A program made the position numbers and the translations under genes. From Ornithinimicrobium faecis (GTDB lineage: Bacteria; Actinomycetota; Actinomycetes; Actinomycetales; Dermatophilaceae): a DNA stretch of 64,000 nt. The stretch lies in assembly GCF_023923225.1 (NCBI RefSeq), contig NZ_CP099489.1, positions 496,001 to 560,000 of the forward strand, in the 5' to 3' direction. This document shows positions 32,091 through 40,369 of the stretch, one piece after another; position 1 is the stretch's first letter, and each line of letters begins with the position of its first letter. The notes below the pieces were generated by a model. The model was not told the origin of the DNA. It did no database searches and saw only the letters and a list, made by a program, of their open reading frames with translations.

Positions 32091-33194
32091 TTGAGCGAGC
32101 CGATCACCTATGCCGGAGCCGGTGTGGACGTCGAGGCCGGCGACCGCGCTGTCGAGCTGATGAAGGAGTCGGTGGCTCGGGCACAGCGCCCCGAGGTGGT
32201 CGGCGGGCTCGGAGGTTTCGCCGGACTGTTCGACGCCAGCGCGCTGCGTGGCATGAGTCGCCCGATCCTGGCGACCAGCACCGACGGTGTCGGCACCAAG
32301 GTCGCGATCGCGCAGGCGATGGACCGGCACGACACCATCGGCATCGACCTGGTCGGCATGGTCGTCGACGACATCGTGGTCAGCGGGGCAGAGCCGCTGT
32401 TCATGACCGACTACATCGCGTGCGGCAAGGTCGTCCCGGAGCGCATCGCAGCCATCGTCTCCGGCATCGCGCGGGGCTGTGAGCTGGCCGGCGTCGCCCT
32501 CGTGGGCGGCGAGACCGCTGAGCACCCCGGCCTGCTGGCGCCGGACGAGTATGACGTGGCCGGGGCCGCCACGGGTGTCGTTGAGTATGACGACGTGCTG
32601 GGTCCGCAACGGGTCCGCGAGGGAGACGTGGTGCTGGCCCTGGCCTCGTCGGGGTTGCACTCCAACGGCTATTCCCTCGTGCGGCGCGTGATCGCTGCCG
32701 CAGGGTGGGACTGGGGCCGCCACGTCGACGAGCTTGGGCGCACGATTGGGGACGAGGCCCTCGAGCCGACCCGGATCTACACCAAGATGCTGCTCGATCT
32801 GATCCGCACCCCGGGCCTCAACGTGCATGCGCTCTCGCACGTCACCGGTGGCGGGCTGGCGGCCAACCTCGCACGGGTCCTGCCGACTGGGGCGCTCGCG
32901 ACCGTCGACCGCTCGAGCTGGACCCCGCCGGCGATCTTCTCGCTCGTGCAGCACCTGGGGTCGGTGCCGCAGGCCGACCTGGAGCGCACCCTCAACATGG
33001 GCGTCGGTTTCGTGGCTGTGGTCCCGGGAGAGCAGGCCGATGCGGCCGTGGCGCGTTCTGTCGAGCTGGGCGTGCCCGCGTGGGTGCTGGGCGAGGTGGC
33101 GGCCGACACCGGCGAGACCGGGGCGGACATTGTGCGTGGCGCCAAGGGCGTCGACGGCGGCGCCGTGCAGGTCACTGGCTCACACACCTCCTGA
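32091..33194 (+). CDS. purM: Phosphoribosylformylglycinamidine cyclo-ligase
   Basis: A 367-residue AIR synthetase, closing FGAM to AIR with ATP. It has the signature ITYAGAGVDVEAGDRAVELM at the start, then TDGVGTKVAIAQ, VDDIVVSGAEPLFMTDYIA and GGETAEHPG. The TTG start at 32091 is chosen for GAGGAG 5 nt upstream; the longer frame overlaps purF. It is in an operon with purF. No phosphoribosyl partner other than PurF is in the window. Confidence 0.95.
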   Translation: MSEPITYAGAGVDVEAGDRAVELMKESVARAQRPEVVGGLGGFAGLFDASALRGMSRPILATSTDGVGTKVAIAQAMDRHDTIGIDLVGMVVDDIVVSGAEPLFMTDYIACGKVVPERIAAIVSGIARGCELAGVALVGGETAEHPGLLAPDEYDVAGAATGVVEYDDVLGPQRVREGDVVLALASSGLHSNGYSLVRRVIAAAGWDWGRHVDELGRTIGDEALEPTRIYTKMLLDLIRTPGLNVHALSHVTGGGLAANLARVLPTGALATVDRSSWTPPAIFSLVQHLGSVPQADLERTLNMGVGFVAVVPGEQADAAVARSVELGVPAWVLGEVAADTGETGADIVRGAKGVDGGAVQVTGSHTS

Positions 33195-33251
33195 CCCTCG
33201 GGCAGGTCAGCGCTGCACTGCACGGGCAGTGGCAGGGTCACCGTGGTGGGG

Positions 33252-33842
33252 TCACTGCGGCGGGGAGACGACCACCTGAATCGACGTGGACTTCACCTCA
33301 CCGACAGGGCCGGCGAACAAGGTGTCGGCCACGTCGCTGGCGGACAGTTCGTTGAGCACGGTGGGCGGGGAGGTCTCGGGGTTGACGAGGAACACCCGAC
33401 CGGCTGCCTCGGGCAGTTGCACGTCGAGGGCGAGGGTGGTGAAGGCGGTCGGGACCTGCTCAAAGGTCCAGGTCGTGCCATCGCTCTCAACATCCGCATC
33501 CGGGTGGCGGCCGGCATCAGTCAGTGCGACCTTGGCCCCGATGGCGGCAGGGGCGCAGCCAACTGCCTCCAGGTCAGCCCACGTCGGCTCCTCGCCCGTC
33601 GGCTCTTCGCCCTGCGGCTTCTCACCCACCGGCTCCTGGCACTGCAGCGTCGACACGGTCATGTCGTCGTATTGCCAGTAGTTGTTGGACTGGGCCACCG
33701 AAAGGACCATCAGAGCTGCAGGGATGAGCAGCAGCCAGGCCCAAGCCAGCCGGAAACGGCGCTTCTTCTGGGGTCCCGCGTCAGGGTCGTCGACCCACTT
33801 TGCCTCGTGCCAGGCAGGCATCCGGATCCCCTTGCTCTTCAC
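33252..33842 (-). CDS. Single-pass membrane protein of unknown function
   Basis: A 196-residue protein with a cytoplasmic basic segment (PQKKRRFR), one membrane helix (LAWAWLLLIPAALMVLSVA) and an extracytoplasmic part with Pro/Glu-rich repeats (GEKPQGEEPTGEEPT) and two Cys, CQEP and GCAP. No family is recognised. It is convergent with purM and divergent from nothing close; DUF3073 lies upstream on the same strand. The GTG at 33842 or the ATG 21 nt later could be the start. Confidence 0.6.
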   Translation of the reverse strand: MKSKGIRMPAWHEAKWVDDPDAGPQKKRRFRLAWAWLLLIPAALMVLSVAQSNNYWQYDDMTVSTLQCQEPVGEKPQGEEPTGEEPTWADLEAVGCAPAAIGAKVALTDAGRHPDADVESDGTTWTFEQVPTAFTTLALDVQLPEAAGRVFLVNPETSPPTVLNELSASDVADTLFAGPVGEVKSTSIQVVVSPPQ

Positions 33843-33911
33843 CCACCGAGCAGATGGCCCAGGGGACAGATCCGCCGTGACCGGGAGGTCCCGGACTCGG
33901 CGGTCGTGCGG

Positions 33912-34112
33912 TTAGTTCTCGGAGGATGCCCAACGGTCGTAGGCGTCGTCCTCCTCGGACTCGTCATCAACGGACTCGTCGGCGCGAGCGGTGACGGGTT
34001 TGCCGTCTGCTCCCAACTCGCGCGCGAGTGCGTTGAGGTCAGTGTCCGGAGAGTAGTACTTCAGTCTCCGGGCGACCTTGGTCTGCTTTGCTTTGGCCCG
34101 GCCGCGCCCCAT
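33912..34112 (-). CDS. DUF3073 family protein
   Basis: A 66-residue protein with the conserved DUF3073 start MGRGRAKAKQTKVARRLKYY, SPDTDLNALARELG and an acidic end DDAYDRWASSEN. It is found across actinobacteria, usually near purF/purM as here, and its function is unknown. The ATG at 34112 has AGGGGG 8 nt upstream. Confidence 0.88.
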   Translation of the reverse strand: MGRGRAKAKQTKVARRLKYYSPDTDLNALARELGADGKPVTARADESVDDESEEDDAYDRWASSEN

Positions 34113-34283
34113 GGCGAGACCCCCTTGTGCGTTGTGCGGAACAGCATCGCCTGCGCGGAGGCACCCTCGTGCCACCACACCGCGGAGCCGGTCCGGGGAA
34201 TGTGTCTGTCGTAGGACTCAATCTACATGATCCGCGAGATGGATTCTTCATCAGGCGCCAGCGGGCGCGGTCGGACAAGCGGC

Positions 34284-35015
34284 TCAGTTGCGACGGAACG
34301 CCAGGAATCCGCAGGCCACGAGGCCGACGGCGGCCAGTGCCGCGACCAACCAGCCCCACGCCGGTATGCCGCCAGAGGGCTCGGTCACGTCCGTCTCGGC
34401 GGCCGCGGCACTTGCCTCAGCGTCGTCCCCGGGATCGGTCGCCGGCGCTTCGGTCGCCGTCGTCGGAGCGGGGGTGGCCCCAGCGTCAGTCTCCGTCGCG
34501 TTCTCGGTCGCGTTCTCAGTCTCGTCCGCCGGGGCCGTCTCGGTTGCCGTCGGCTCCAGGGTGGGGGTGCTCTCACCGGTCGGGGCGTCGGTGGTGGGCA
34601 GCTCATCCGAGGGGGCGTCGGCTGCCTCGAGCGTGAACGGGATGGTGCCCGAGATCGGGTGCCCGTCGGAGGAGGTGACGCGCCAGGTGACCTCGTAGTC
34701 GCCGTTGACGAGCTCGTCCGCCAGCTCCTGGGTCACCGTGATGCCGTCCACGGTGGGCGTGCCCTGGACCACGTCGCGACCCTCGGGTCCTGTGACCACG
34801 AACTGCACACCCAGCTCGGAGATGTCGCCGGAGAAGGTCAGCACGAGCTCACCCGGAGCGGTCGTGACCACCTCATCGGCGGCCGGGTCGCTGTCAATGA
34901 TCGAGTCGTGAGCCGAGGCCGGGAGTGCCGTGAGCGTCAGCCAGAGGGCGATCAGGAGGGCGCCGAGCGCCGTCCGACCCCCTGGCCGCCGCCCTCGGTG
35001 GAAGAGGGTGGACAT
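34284..35015 (-). CDS. Copper-resistance CopC-domain protein
   Basis: A 243-residue exported protein. The signal peptide ends at ALPASA so the mature protein starts with His, the first Cu(II) ligand of the CopC fold; DGHPISG near residue 120 holds the matching His and Asp. A long Thr/Ala/Glu-rich linker follows, then a C-terminal membrane helix (WGWLVAALAAVGLVACGFLA), so it stays anchored outside the membrane. It is divergent from the YigZ-like gene with 42 bp between starts. No copD is adjacent. Confidence 0.85.
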   Translation of the reverse strand: MSTLFHRGRRPGGRTALGALLIALWLTLTALPASAHDSIIDSDPAADEVVTTAPGELVLTFSGDISELGVQFVVTGPEGRDVVQGTPTVDGITVTQELADELVNGDYEVTWRVTSSDGHPISGTIPFTLEAADAPSDELPTTDAPTGESTPTLEPTATETAPADETENATENATETDAGATPAPTTATEAPATDPGDDAEASAAAAETDVTEPSGGIPAWGWLVAALAAVGLVACGFLAFRRN

Positions 35016-35057
35016 CCGCTCATGGTAGCCCGTGACGCAGGCGCATATCCTGCGCCC

Positions 35058-35690
35058 ATGGCCACGACGGGATACCGGACGATCAACGCACCGGTGACTG
35101 CCTCCATCGAGGAGCAACGATCCGTCTTCGAGTGCCGTCTGGAGCGGGTGGCTGACGAGGCGGGGGCCAGGGGCGTGATCGAGACCGCGCGTGCCACGCA
35201 CTGGGACGCCCGACACCACTGCTCGGCCTGGGTCCTGGGACCCGACGGTGCTCTCACCCGGTCCAACGACGACGGCGAGCCGTCGGGGACCGCCGGGGCG
35301 CCGATGCTGGAGGTGTTGTCCCACAGTGGATTCAGCGATGTGGTGGCCGTCGTGACCCGTTGGTTCGGCGGGACGCTGCTGGGGACCGGCGGCCTGGTGC
35401 GCGCCTACGGCGACGCCGTGCGAGCCGCTCTCGCGGACGCCGAGCCGCAGGCTCGTGAGCTCCGCCGGCGGGTGACCCTTGAGGTGGGGCACGCCGACGC
35501 CGGCCGGATCGAGCACGATCTGAGGGCCAGCGGCGTTGTGGTGACGGACGTGGACTACTCGACCCTCGTCATACTGCATCTTGCTGTCCCGGCGGGGAAC
35601 GAGCAGGAGGTGAGCGACCTCGTGGCTCGCTTCACCGGCGGCACCGGTGAGGCCGTGGTGGGCGAGACCGAGTGGGTCGACCTGGCGTGA
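35058..35690 (+). CDS. YigZ/IMPACT family protein
   Basis: A 210-residue protein with an N-terminal IMPACT (UPF0029) domain, ATHWDARHHCSAWVLG and NDDGEPSGTAGAPML and RWFGGTLLGTGGLVRAYGDA, followed by a small C-terminal ferredoxin-like domain. In bacteria YigZ is of unproven function, possibly linked to translation. A TATCCT hexamer 6-7 nt before the ATG suggests a leaderless mRNA. It ends 45 bp from the convergent ATP-grasp gene. Confidence 0.85.
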   Translation: MATTGYRTINAPVTASIEEQRSVFECRLERVADEAGARGVIETARATHWDARHHCSAWVLGPDGALTRSNDDGEPSGTAGAPMLEVLSHSGFSDVVAVVTRWFGGTLLGTGGLVRAYGDAVRAALADAEPQARELRRRVTLEVGHADAGRIEHDLRASGVVVTDVDYSTLVILHLAVPAGNEQEVSDLVARFTGGTGEAVVGETEWVDLA

Positions 35691-35734
35691 GGGTCGGACC
35701 CGTCACAGCCCAGGTCCGTCAGAAGCCAGGTCCG

Positions 35735-36982
35735 TCAGAAGCCGGAGTCGGTCGGCTTCGGATAGTAGGTCTGGTATTTCTTGACGTAGTTGGCCTTGGC
35801 CATCGCCACGTAGGCCTTGCGCCACAGGGTGTCGCGATAGACGAGCGGGTGGTGCACGCCCTTGGCAGAGACCCGCTGGTGCAGGGCCTTGGCCGGGCCG
35901 CTGAGATAGCGTCGCAGCAGCGGCTGGGGCAGCACAGAGTAGAGGATCTCGTTGCGCACGATGACCTGGTCGTGGCTGGCCTTCTCGATGAGGTCGGTGA
36001 CGATGAACTCCGCGACATTCGCACCGGCGGCCGTGACGTAGTAGTTGTTGCGCCCGACGCGGGGGTTCATCTCGAAGAATTTCATCACGCCGTCGCGGGG
36101 GTCCAGCTTGACGTCGAAGTTGGCGAAGCCGCGATAACCGACATGGCGCAGGAAGGTCTCGGCCTGCTCCATGAGCTGCGGGAACGGTGTGGTGACCATG
36201 GCGGCCGGGTTGCCGATCGCCAGCGGGGTGTGCTCCTGGAGCAGGACCTGAGCGGTCGCCAAGAGGGTCGCCTGACCGGAGGAGTCGACATAGGCGGTGA
36301 TGGAGCGCATGGCGGTGTCGTCGCCGGGGATCAGCTCCTGGACCACGAAGCGGTCGCGGAACCCGGCCCCCTTGACGCGCAACAGGATCGTGCGCAACTC
36401 CTCCGGGCTGTCGACGAGATAGATCTTCTGCTTGCCCTCGAAGACCAGACCCTCATAGGCCGCGCCGACGGCGGGCTTGGCGACGACCGGGAAGGTCAGG
36501 TCCACCTCGTCCGGCGTCCAGTCGTCGGCGTCCGCGTTGGCAAAGCCCTGCACCAGAGTGCGCGGGGTCGGGATGTCGAGCTCCTCGCAGACCCGGGCGA
36601 ACTCGACCTTGTCGGCGGCGATGTCTAGGACCGAGCCGTCCACGGCCGTCACGACGAACCACTGGCGCAACCACTCGGCCTGCTCGGACAGCATCCGGCT
36701 GAAGGTGTCGGCATTGGCCAGCAGCAGCGTGGTCCGGCCGGCAGCCTTGCGCTTGCGCCCCTCCTCCTCAAGGGAGGCCAGGGTCTCGGCGCGGCCCGCG
36801 GCCTCGCCAAGGTCGATCACGTTGATGATCTTGGAGTTCTTGATCGGGCCGGCGACGACCCGCGAGATGACGGTGCTCACGATGCCATAGCGCTCGTGGA
36901 AGGCACGGGCGAGCGCGTAGATCCCGATGTCGGTGCCGAGCATCACGACATCGAAGTCCGGGTCAGGCTGGACGGTGGTCAT
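35735..36982 (-). CDS. ATP-grasp carboxylate--amine ligase, D-aspartate-ligase-like
   Basis: A 415-residue ATP-grasp enzyme. It has an N-terminal domain (VVMLGTDIGIYALARAF), the ATP-binding core FPVVAKPAVGAAYEG and FVVQELIPGDDTAM, and metal ligands in KFFEMNPRVGRNNYYV. This type includes D-aspartate ligases that add D-Asp or D-Glu to the peptidoglycan precursor as a cross-bridge. Several Micrococcales have D-Glu or D-Asp cross-bridges, which fits. It would join a carboxylate to an amine using ATP. The 16-bp sequence around its stop is duplicated at 35711-35742. Confidence 0.75.
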   Translation of the reverse strand: MTTVQPDPDFDVVMLGTDIGIYALARAFHERYGIVSTVISRVVAGPIKNSKIINVIDLGEAAGRAETLASLEEEGRKRKAAGRTTLLLANADTFSRMLSEQAEWLRQWFVVTAVDGSVLDIAADKVEFARVCEELDIPTPRTLVQGFANADADDWTPDEVDLTFPVVAKPAVGAAYEGLVFEGKQKIYLVDSPEELRTILLRVKGAGFRDRFVVQELIPGDDTAMRSITAYVDSSGQATLLATAQVLLQEHTPLAIGNPAAMVTTPFPQLMEQAETFLRHVGYRGFANFDVKLDPRDGVMKFFEMNPRVGRNNYYVTAAGANVAEFIVTDLIEKASHDQVIVRNEILYSVLPQPLLRRYLSGPAKALHQRVSAKGVHHPLVYRDTLWRKAYVAMAKANYVKKYQTYYPKPTDSGF

Positions 36983-37145
36983 GCTGCTCCTTGGGGATCG
37001 CGCGCCGCGGAGCCGAGGCGCGCGGACAGAACTGGTGCGTGGGCGAGCCTACTGGCACCCGGGCTGCGCACGGGGCAGACATGTCGGCTGGGGGCACGGA
37101 GCCTGGCGGGACTCGCTAGCGTGGGCTCATCAACAAGGAGGACCA

Positions 37146-37679
37146 GTGAGCGATCAGCAGCCAACCGATCCGCCCGCGCCCCGGCACCTGGTGGTGATGG
37201 GGGTGTCGGCTGCGGGCAAGACGACGGTGGCCCGTGCGATCAACAAGACCCTCGGGTGGGAGTTCGCCGAGGGCGATGACTTCCACCCGCAGGCCAACGT
37301 CGACAAGATGGCCTCAGGGGTCCCCCTGACGGATGAGGACCGTTGGCCCTGGCTGCGTGCCCTCGCCGAGTGGACCGCCGACCACGCCGCGGCCGGTCGT
37401 TCAACGATCATCTCGTGCTCGGCGTTGCGCCGGGCCTATCGCGACGTCCTGCGCGAGGGCGGGGAGGGCACCTACTTCGTGCACCTCACAGGCACGAAGG
37501 ACCTGCTCCGGCAGCGCATGGCCGGGCGCGATGACCACTTCATGCCGCTCGAGCTGCTCGACTCGCAGCTGGCGACGCTCGAGCCGCTCGGGGCAGATGA
37601 GCCGGGTGCGACGTTCGACGTCGCGCCGACACCGAAGCGGATCGCCGCCGCCGTGCTGCGCGAGCTCAACCTGCCCTGA
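37146..37679 (+). CDS. gntK: Gluconokinase, GntK type
   Basis: A 177-residue kinase phosphorylating gluconate to 6-phosphogluconate. Walker A is GVSAAGKTTVA near residue 19, with the family motifs EGDDFHPQANVDKM, GVPLTDEDRWPWL and SCSALRRAYRDVLR. The GTG start has AAGGAGG at good spacing. No gluconate permease is adjacent. It is convergent with a RelBE module. Confidence 0.9.
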   Translation: MSDQQPTDPPAPRHLVVMGVSAAGKTTVARAINKTLGWEFAEGDDFHPQANVDKMASGVPLTDEDRWPWLRALAEWTADHAAAGRSTIISCSALRRAYRDVLREGGEGTYFVHLTGTKDLLRQRMAGRDDHFMPLELLDSQLATLEPLGADEPGATFDVAPTPKRIAAAVLRELNLP

Positions 37680-37699
37680 GCCGCGGGACTGCGCGGTCG

Positions 37700-37963
37700 T
37701 CAGTCGTAGACGCTGCTGCGATTGCCTACGTCGAGGGCGATGATGACGAGTTCTCCGCGCCGGATGTCGAGAATCACACGGTAGTCGCCTACCCTCAGTC
37801 GCCACAGGCCCGTGTAGGGACCCGAGAGGGCCTTGCACCGTTTCGCTGGGTCGTCCAGCGTCTCCAGTGCAGTGAGGGCCTTCAATACTCGCGCGGCGAT
37901 CTGCCGGTCCAGCTTTTTCAACGCCCGGTCGAAGTCACGGTCCGTTCGGACGACCCACGTCAT
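37700..37963 (-). CDS. RelE/ParE-family toxin
   Basis: An 87-residue protein with the RelE fold pattern: VRTDRDFDRALKKLDRQIAA, LSGPYTGLWRLRVGDYRVIL and a C-terminal VGNRSSVYD. The family cleaves mRNA on the ribosome (RelE) or inhibits gyrase (ParE); the Arg residues and terminal Tyr fit RelE better. Its start overlaps the antitoxin stop by 4 nt (ATGA). Confidence 0.85.
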   Translation of the reverse strand: MTWVVRTDRDFDRALKKLDRQIAARVLKALTALETLDDPAKRCKALSGPYTGLWRLRVGDYRVILDIRRGELVIIALDVGNRSSVYD

Positions 37964-38235
37964 GCAGGCTGGTCAGGCATTGCGTCCAGTTCCTCACGGC
38001 TGATGTCCATCTCGGACATCAGGGCATCAAGGGGCCGGGTTTCGCGTTGGTCGGTGCGGATCGCCTCCGCTCGGGTGACCAGCCCGTAGGCATACTCCAG
38101 TTCATCGATCCCAGCGGTGACCAACTCGCGCAGGTAGTAGCTCTTTGACCGGCCCGTGGCAGCGGCCAGCCGTGAGAGCCGTTCGTCGACCTCCACCGGA
38201 AGACGGAGAGAGCGGGGGACTTCACTCACTGTCAC
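37960..38235 (-). CDS. RelB-like ribbon-helix-helix antitoxin
   Basis: A 91-residue protein with an RHH domain at the N-terminus (SLRLPVEVDERLSRLAAATG, then RSKSYYLRELV) and an acidic toxin-binding tail. It neutralises the RelE toxin encoded just downstream and represses its own promoter. The GTG at 38235 is chosen for AGGAAGG 7 nt upstream; a 16-bp palindrome overlaps that region. Confidence 0.8.
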   Translation of the reverse strand: MTVSEVPRSLRLPVEVDERLSRLAAATGRSKSYYLRELVTAGIDELEYAYGLVTRAEAIRTDQRETRPLDALMSEMDISREELDAMPDQPA

Positions 38236-38248
38236 AACATCACCTTCC

Positions 38249-38264
38249 TGACTACATGTAGTCA
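38249..38264. promoter_or_regulatory. Perfect 16-bp palindromic operator of the RelBE module
   Basis: TGACTACATGTAGTCA is a perfect palindrome beginning 14 bp upstream of the antitoxin start and touching the ribosome site. RHH antitoxins bind such sequences, so this is the likely autoregulatory operator. Confidence 0.75.
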
Positions 38265-38330
38265 CTTTACGGTACACCACCCGTCCCAACGAGGAGCCGA
38301 GTTGCTGACCCGCGCTGTCCGCCCGCGCGC

Positions 38331-39200
38331 TCAGGCGCGCGTCGGAACCGACCAGGGCTGCACCAGCTCCAGATAGCGCTCGATGATCGTGGCGACGACC
38401 TCATCGCCCGGGGTGGCCCAGACATCGGCGTTGAAGATCTCCACCTCGATGTCGCCGGTGTAGCCAGCCTCGGCGACCCACTGCGTAAACGTGGCGAAGT
38501 CGATGTGACCCTCGCCCATCATCCCTCGGCTGAGCAGCGCGTCTGGTGGCAGCGGGGTGATCCAGTCGCTGATCTGATAGCTCGCGATGCGTCCCGCAGC
38601 GCGCGCGATCTGGGCCTGCACACCGGGCTCCCACCACAGATGGAAGGTGTCCACCACGACGCCGACGGTCTCGGCGGGAAACTGCTCGGCCAGGTCGAGG
38701 GCCTGCGCCAGCGTGGAGATCACGCCACGGTCGGCCGCGAAGATCGGGTGCATCGGCTCGATGGCCAGCAGCACACCGTGCTCCTGGGCGTGCGGCACGA
38801 TCTCGGCCATCCCGTCCAGGAAGCGGCCGCGGGCGGCAGGCAGGTCGCGGTCTCCGTCGGGCAGACCTCCGGGGACCAGGACGAGGGTGTCCGCGTGGAG
38901 GACGGCGGTCTCCTCGATCGCGGCGCGGTTGCTGTCGATCGCGGCCCGCCGGTCGGCGCCCTCCGGGCCGGTGAGGAACCCACCACGGCACACGGATGAG
39001 ACCCGCAGCCCGGCGTCCTCGATCCAGCGCCGTGCGGTGTCCAGGCCGACCTCGGTGACCGGCTCGCGCCACACGCCGATGCTGTCCAGACCAGCCCGCG
39101 TGCACCCGTCGATCGCCTCCCGCAGTGACCAGTTGGCGCAGGTCCGCTGATTGAGGGACAGTCGCTGCAGGCGTGGGTCGGCGGCAGCCGGGGCGGTCAT
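38331..39200 (-). CDS. Sugar phosphate isomerase/epimerase family TIM-barrel protein
   Basis: A 289-residue protein of the xylose-isomerase-like/IolE fold: LREAIDGCTRAGLDSIGVWR, VSSVCRGGFLTG, LLAIEPMHPIFAADRG, VGVVVDTFHLWWEPG and GYTGDIEVEIFNADVW. Metal ligands Glu (AIEPMHP), Asp and His (VDTFHLW), and Glu (VEIFN) are visible. It isomerises a sugar or inositol-like substrate. The ATG overlaps the stop of the previous gene by 4 nt, and it is the last gene of the eight-gene operon. Confidence 0.8.
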   Translation of the reverse strand: MTAPAAADPRLQRLSLNQRTCANWSLREAIDGCTRAGLDSIGVWREPVTEVGLDTARRWIEDAGLRVSSVCRGGFLTGPEGADRRAAIDSNRAAIEETAVLHADTLVLVPGGLPDGDRDLPAARGRFLDGMAEIVPHAQEHGVLLAIEPMHPIFAADRGVISTLAQALDLAEQFPAETVGVVVDTFHLWWEPGVQAQIARAAGRIASYQISDWITPLPPDALLSRGMMGEGHIDFATFTQWVAEAGYTGDIEVEIFNADVWATPGDEVVATIIERYLELVQPWSVPTRA

Positions 39201-40369
39201 GCCCCCGCTCCCTGGGCCTGCAGCCACAGACCGAGCCGGTGTGCGGCCAGGTCCGGGTCGGGGAAGAGCCGCGCGTCGTTGGCCAGGGCGAAGACCTCGG
39301 CCAGGTGCGGGACCGGGCGCGCCGACTGCAGTCCGCCAACCATCGTGAACCCGGGTTGGTGTCCGCTGAGCCAGGACAGGAAGGCAATCCCGGTCTTGTA
39401 GAACCACGTCGGCGGGGCGAACACCAACCGCGACAGGGGGAGGGTGGGTGCCATCTCCGCCTCGTATGCCGAGTGGTCACCGGCGTCGAGGGCGGCCAGG
39501 GCGGCGGAGGCCGCCGGGGCGATCGCCGCGAAGGCGCCAAGGAGGGCGTCGCTGTGGCGGGTGCCGTCGCCCCGGATCAGCTCCGGGTAGTTGTAGTCGT
39601 CGCCGGTGTAGAGCCGCACCCCGTCCGGGAGTGCGGCGCGCAGGCTGACCTCGTGCTCGGCCGACAGCAGGGAGACCTTCACACCGTCCACCCGGTCGGC
39701 GTGACGGGTGACCAGCTCCAGGAAGGTGGCGGTGGCGGTGTCGATGTCCGTCGACCCCCAGTAGCCCTCCAGGTGCGGGTCGAACATCGTGCCCAGCCAG
39801 TGCAGGATCACCGGGCGGCTCACCTGCCGGAGGATCTCGTCATAGACGCTCAGGTAGTCCTCGGCGCTGGTTGCCACCTGCGCGAGGTGCCGGCTGGCCA
39901 TCACGATCACCTGGGACCCGGTGGACTCCACAAAGGCGACCTGCTCGGCATACGCCCGGGTCACTGCGGCCAGGTCGGCCGCCTCGGTGACGTGGTCGGT
40001 GCCGGCACCGGACGCGATCCGTGCCCCGGCGGCCTGAGCCTGCGTGGCGCTGCGCGAGATCAGCTCCTGGACCGCGGGCCAGTCGAGCCCCATGTTGCGC
40101 TGGGCCGTGTCCATCGCCTCAGCCACCCCGAGACCGTGGTCGAAAAGGTGCTGTCGGAAGGCCAGCGTCGAGTCCCAGTCGATCGCCGCGGGCTGGCCGG
40201 GGCCGTTGTCTCGCAACGGATCCGCGACGACGTGGGCCGCGGCAAACGCCACCCGACTCTGGAAGCCCTCGGGGTGGGTGGCCCAGTCCCGGGCGGGCTG
40301 CAACTCGATGGTGCGTCGTGCGCCGTCGGTTGTCGGGATGCTGACCGTGCCGCGCGCCGTGGTGCTCAC
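39197..40369 (-). CDS. DUF993 (dihydrodipicolinate-synthase-like) family protein
   Basis: A 390-residue TIM-barrel protein of the DUF993 family, distantly related to class I aldolases such as DapA. Blocks include WDSTLAFRQHLFDHGLGVAEA, SQVIVMASRHLAQVA, VILHWLGTMFDPHLEGYWGS and GVKVSLLSAEHEVSLRA with a Lys at the position expected for a Schiff-base lysine. Families with this domain sit in sugar or inositol catabolic operons; the reaction is unproven. The GTG overlaps the previous stop by 4 nt. Confidence 0.75.
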   Translation of the reverse strand: MSTTARGTVSIPTTDGARRTIELQPARDWATHPEGFQSRVAFAAAHVVADPLRDNGPGQPAAIDWDSTLAFRQHLFDHGLGVAEAMDTAQRNMGLDWPAVQELISRSATQAQAAGARIASGAGTDHVTEAADLAAVTRAYAEQVAFVESTGSQVIVMASRHLAQVATSAEDYLSVYDEILRQVSRPVILHWLGTMFDPHLEGYWGSTDIDTATATFLELVTRHADRVDGVKVSLLSAEHEVSLRAALPDGVRLYTGDDYNYPELIRGDGTRHSDALLGAFAAIAPAASAALAALDAGDHSAYEAEMAPTLPLSRLVFAPPTWFYKTGIAFLSWLSGHQPGFTMVGGLQSARPVPHLAEVFALANDARLFPDPDLAAHRLGLWLQAQGAGA

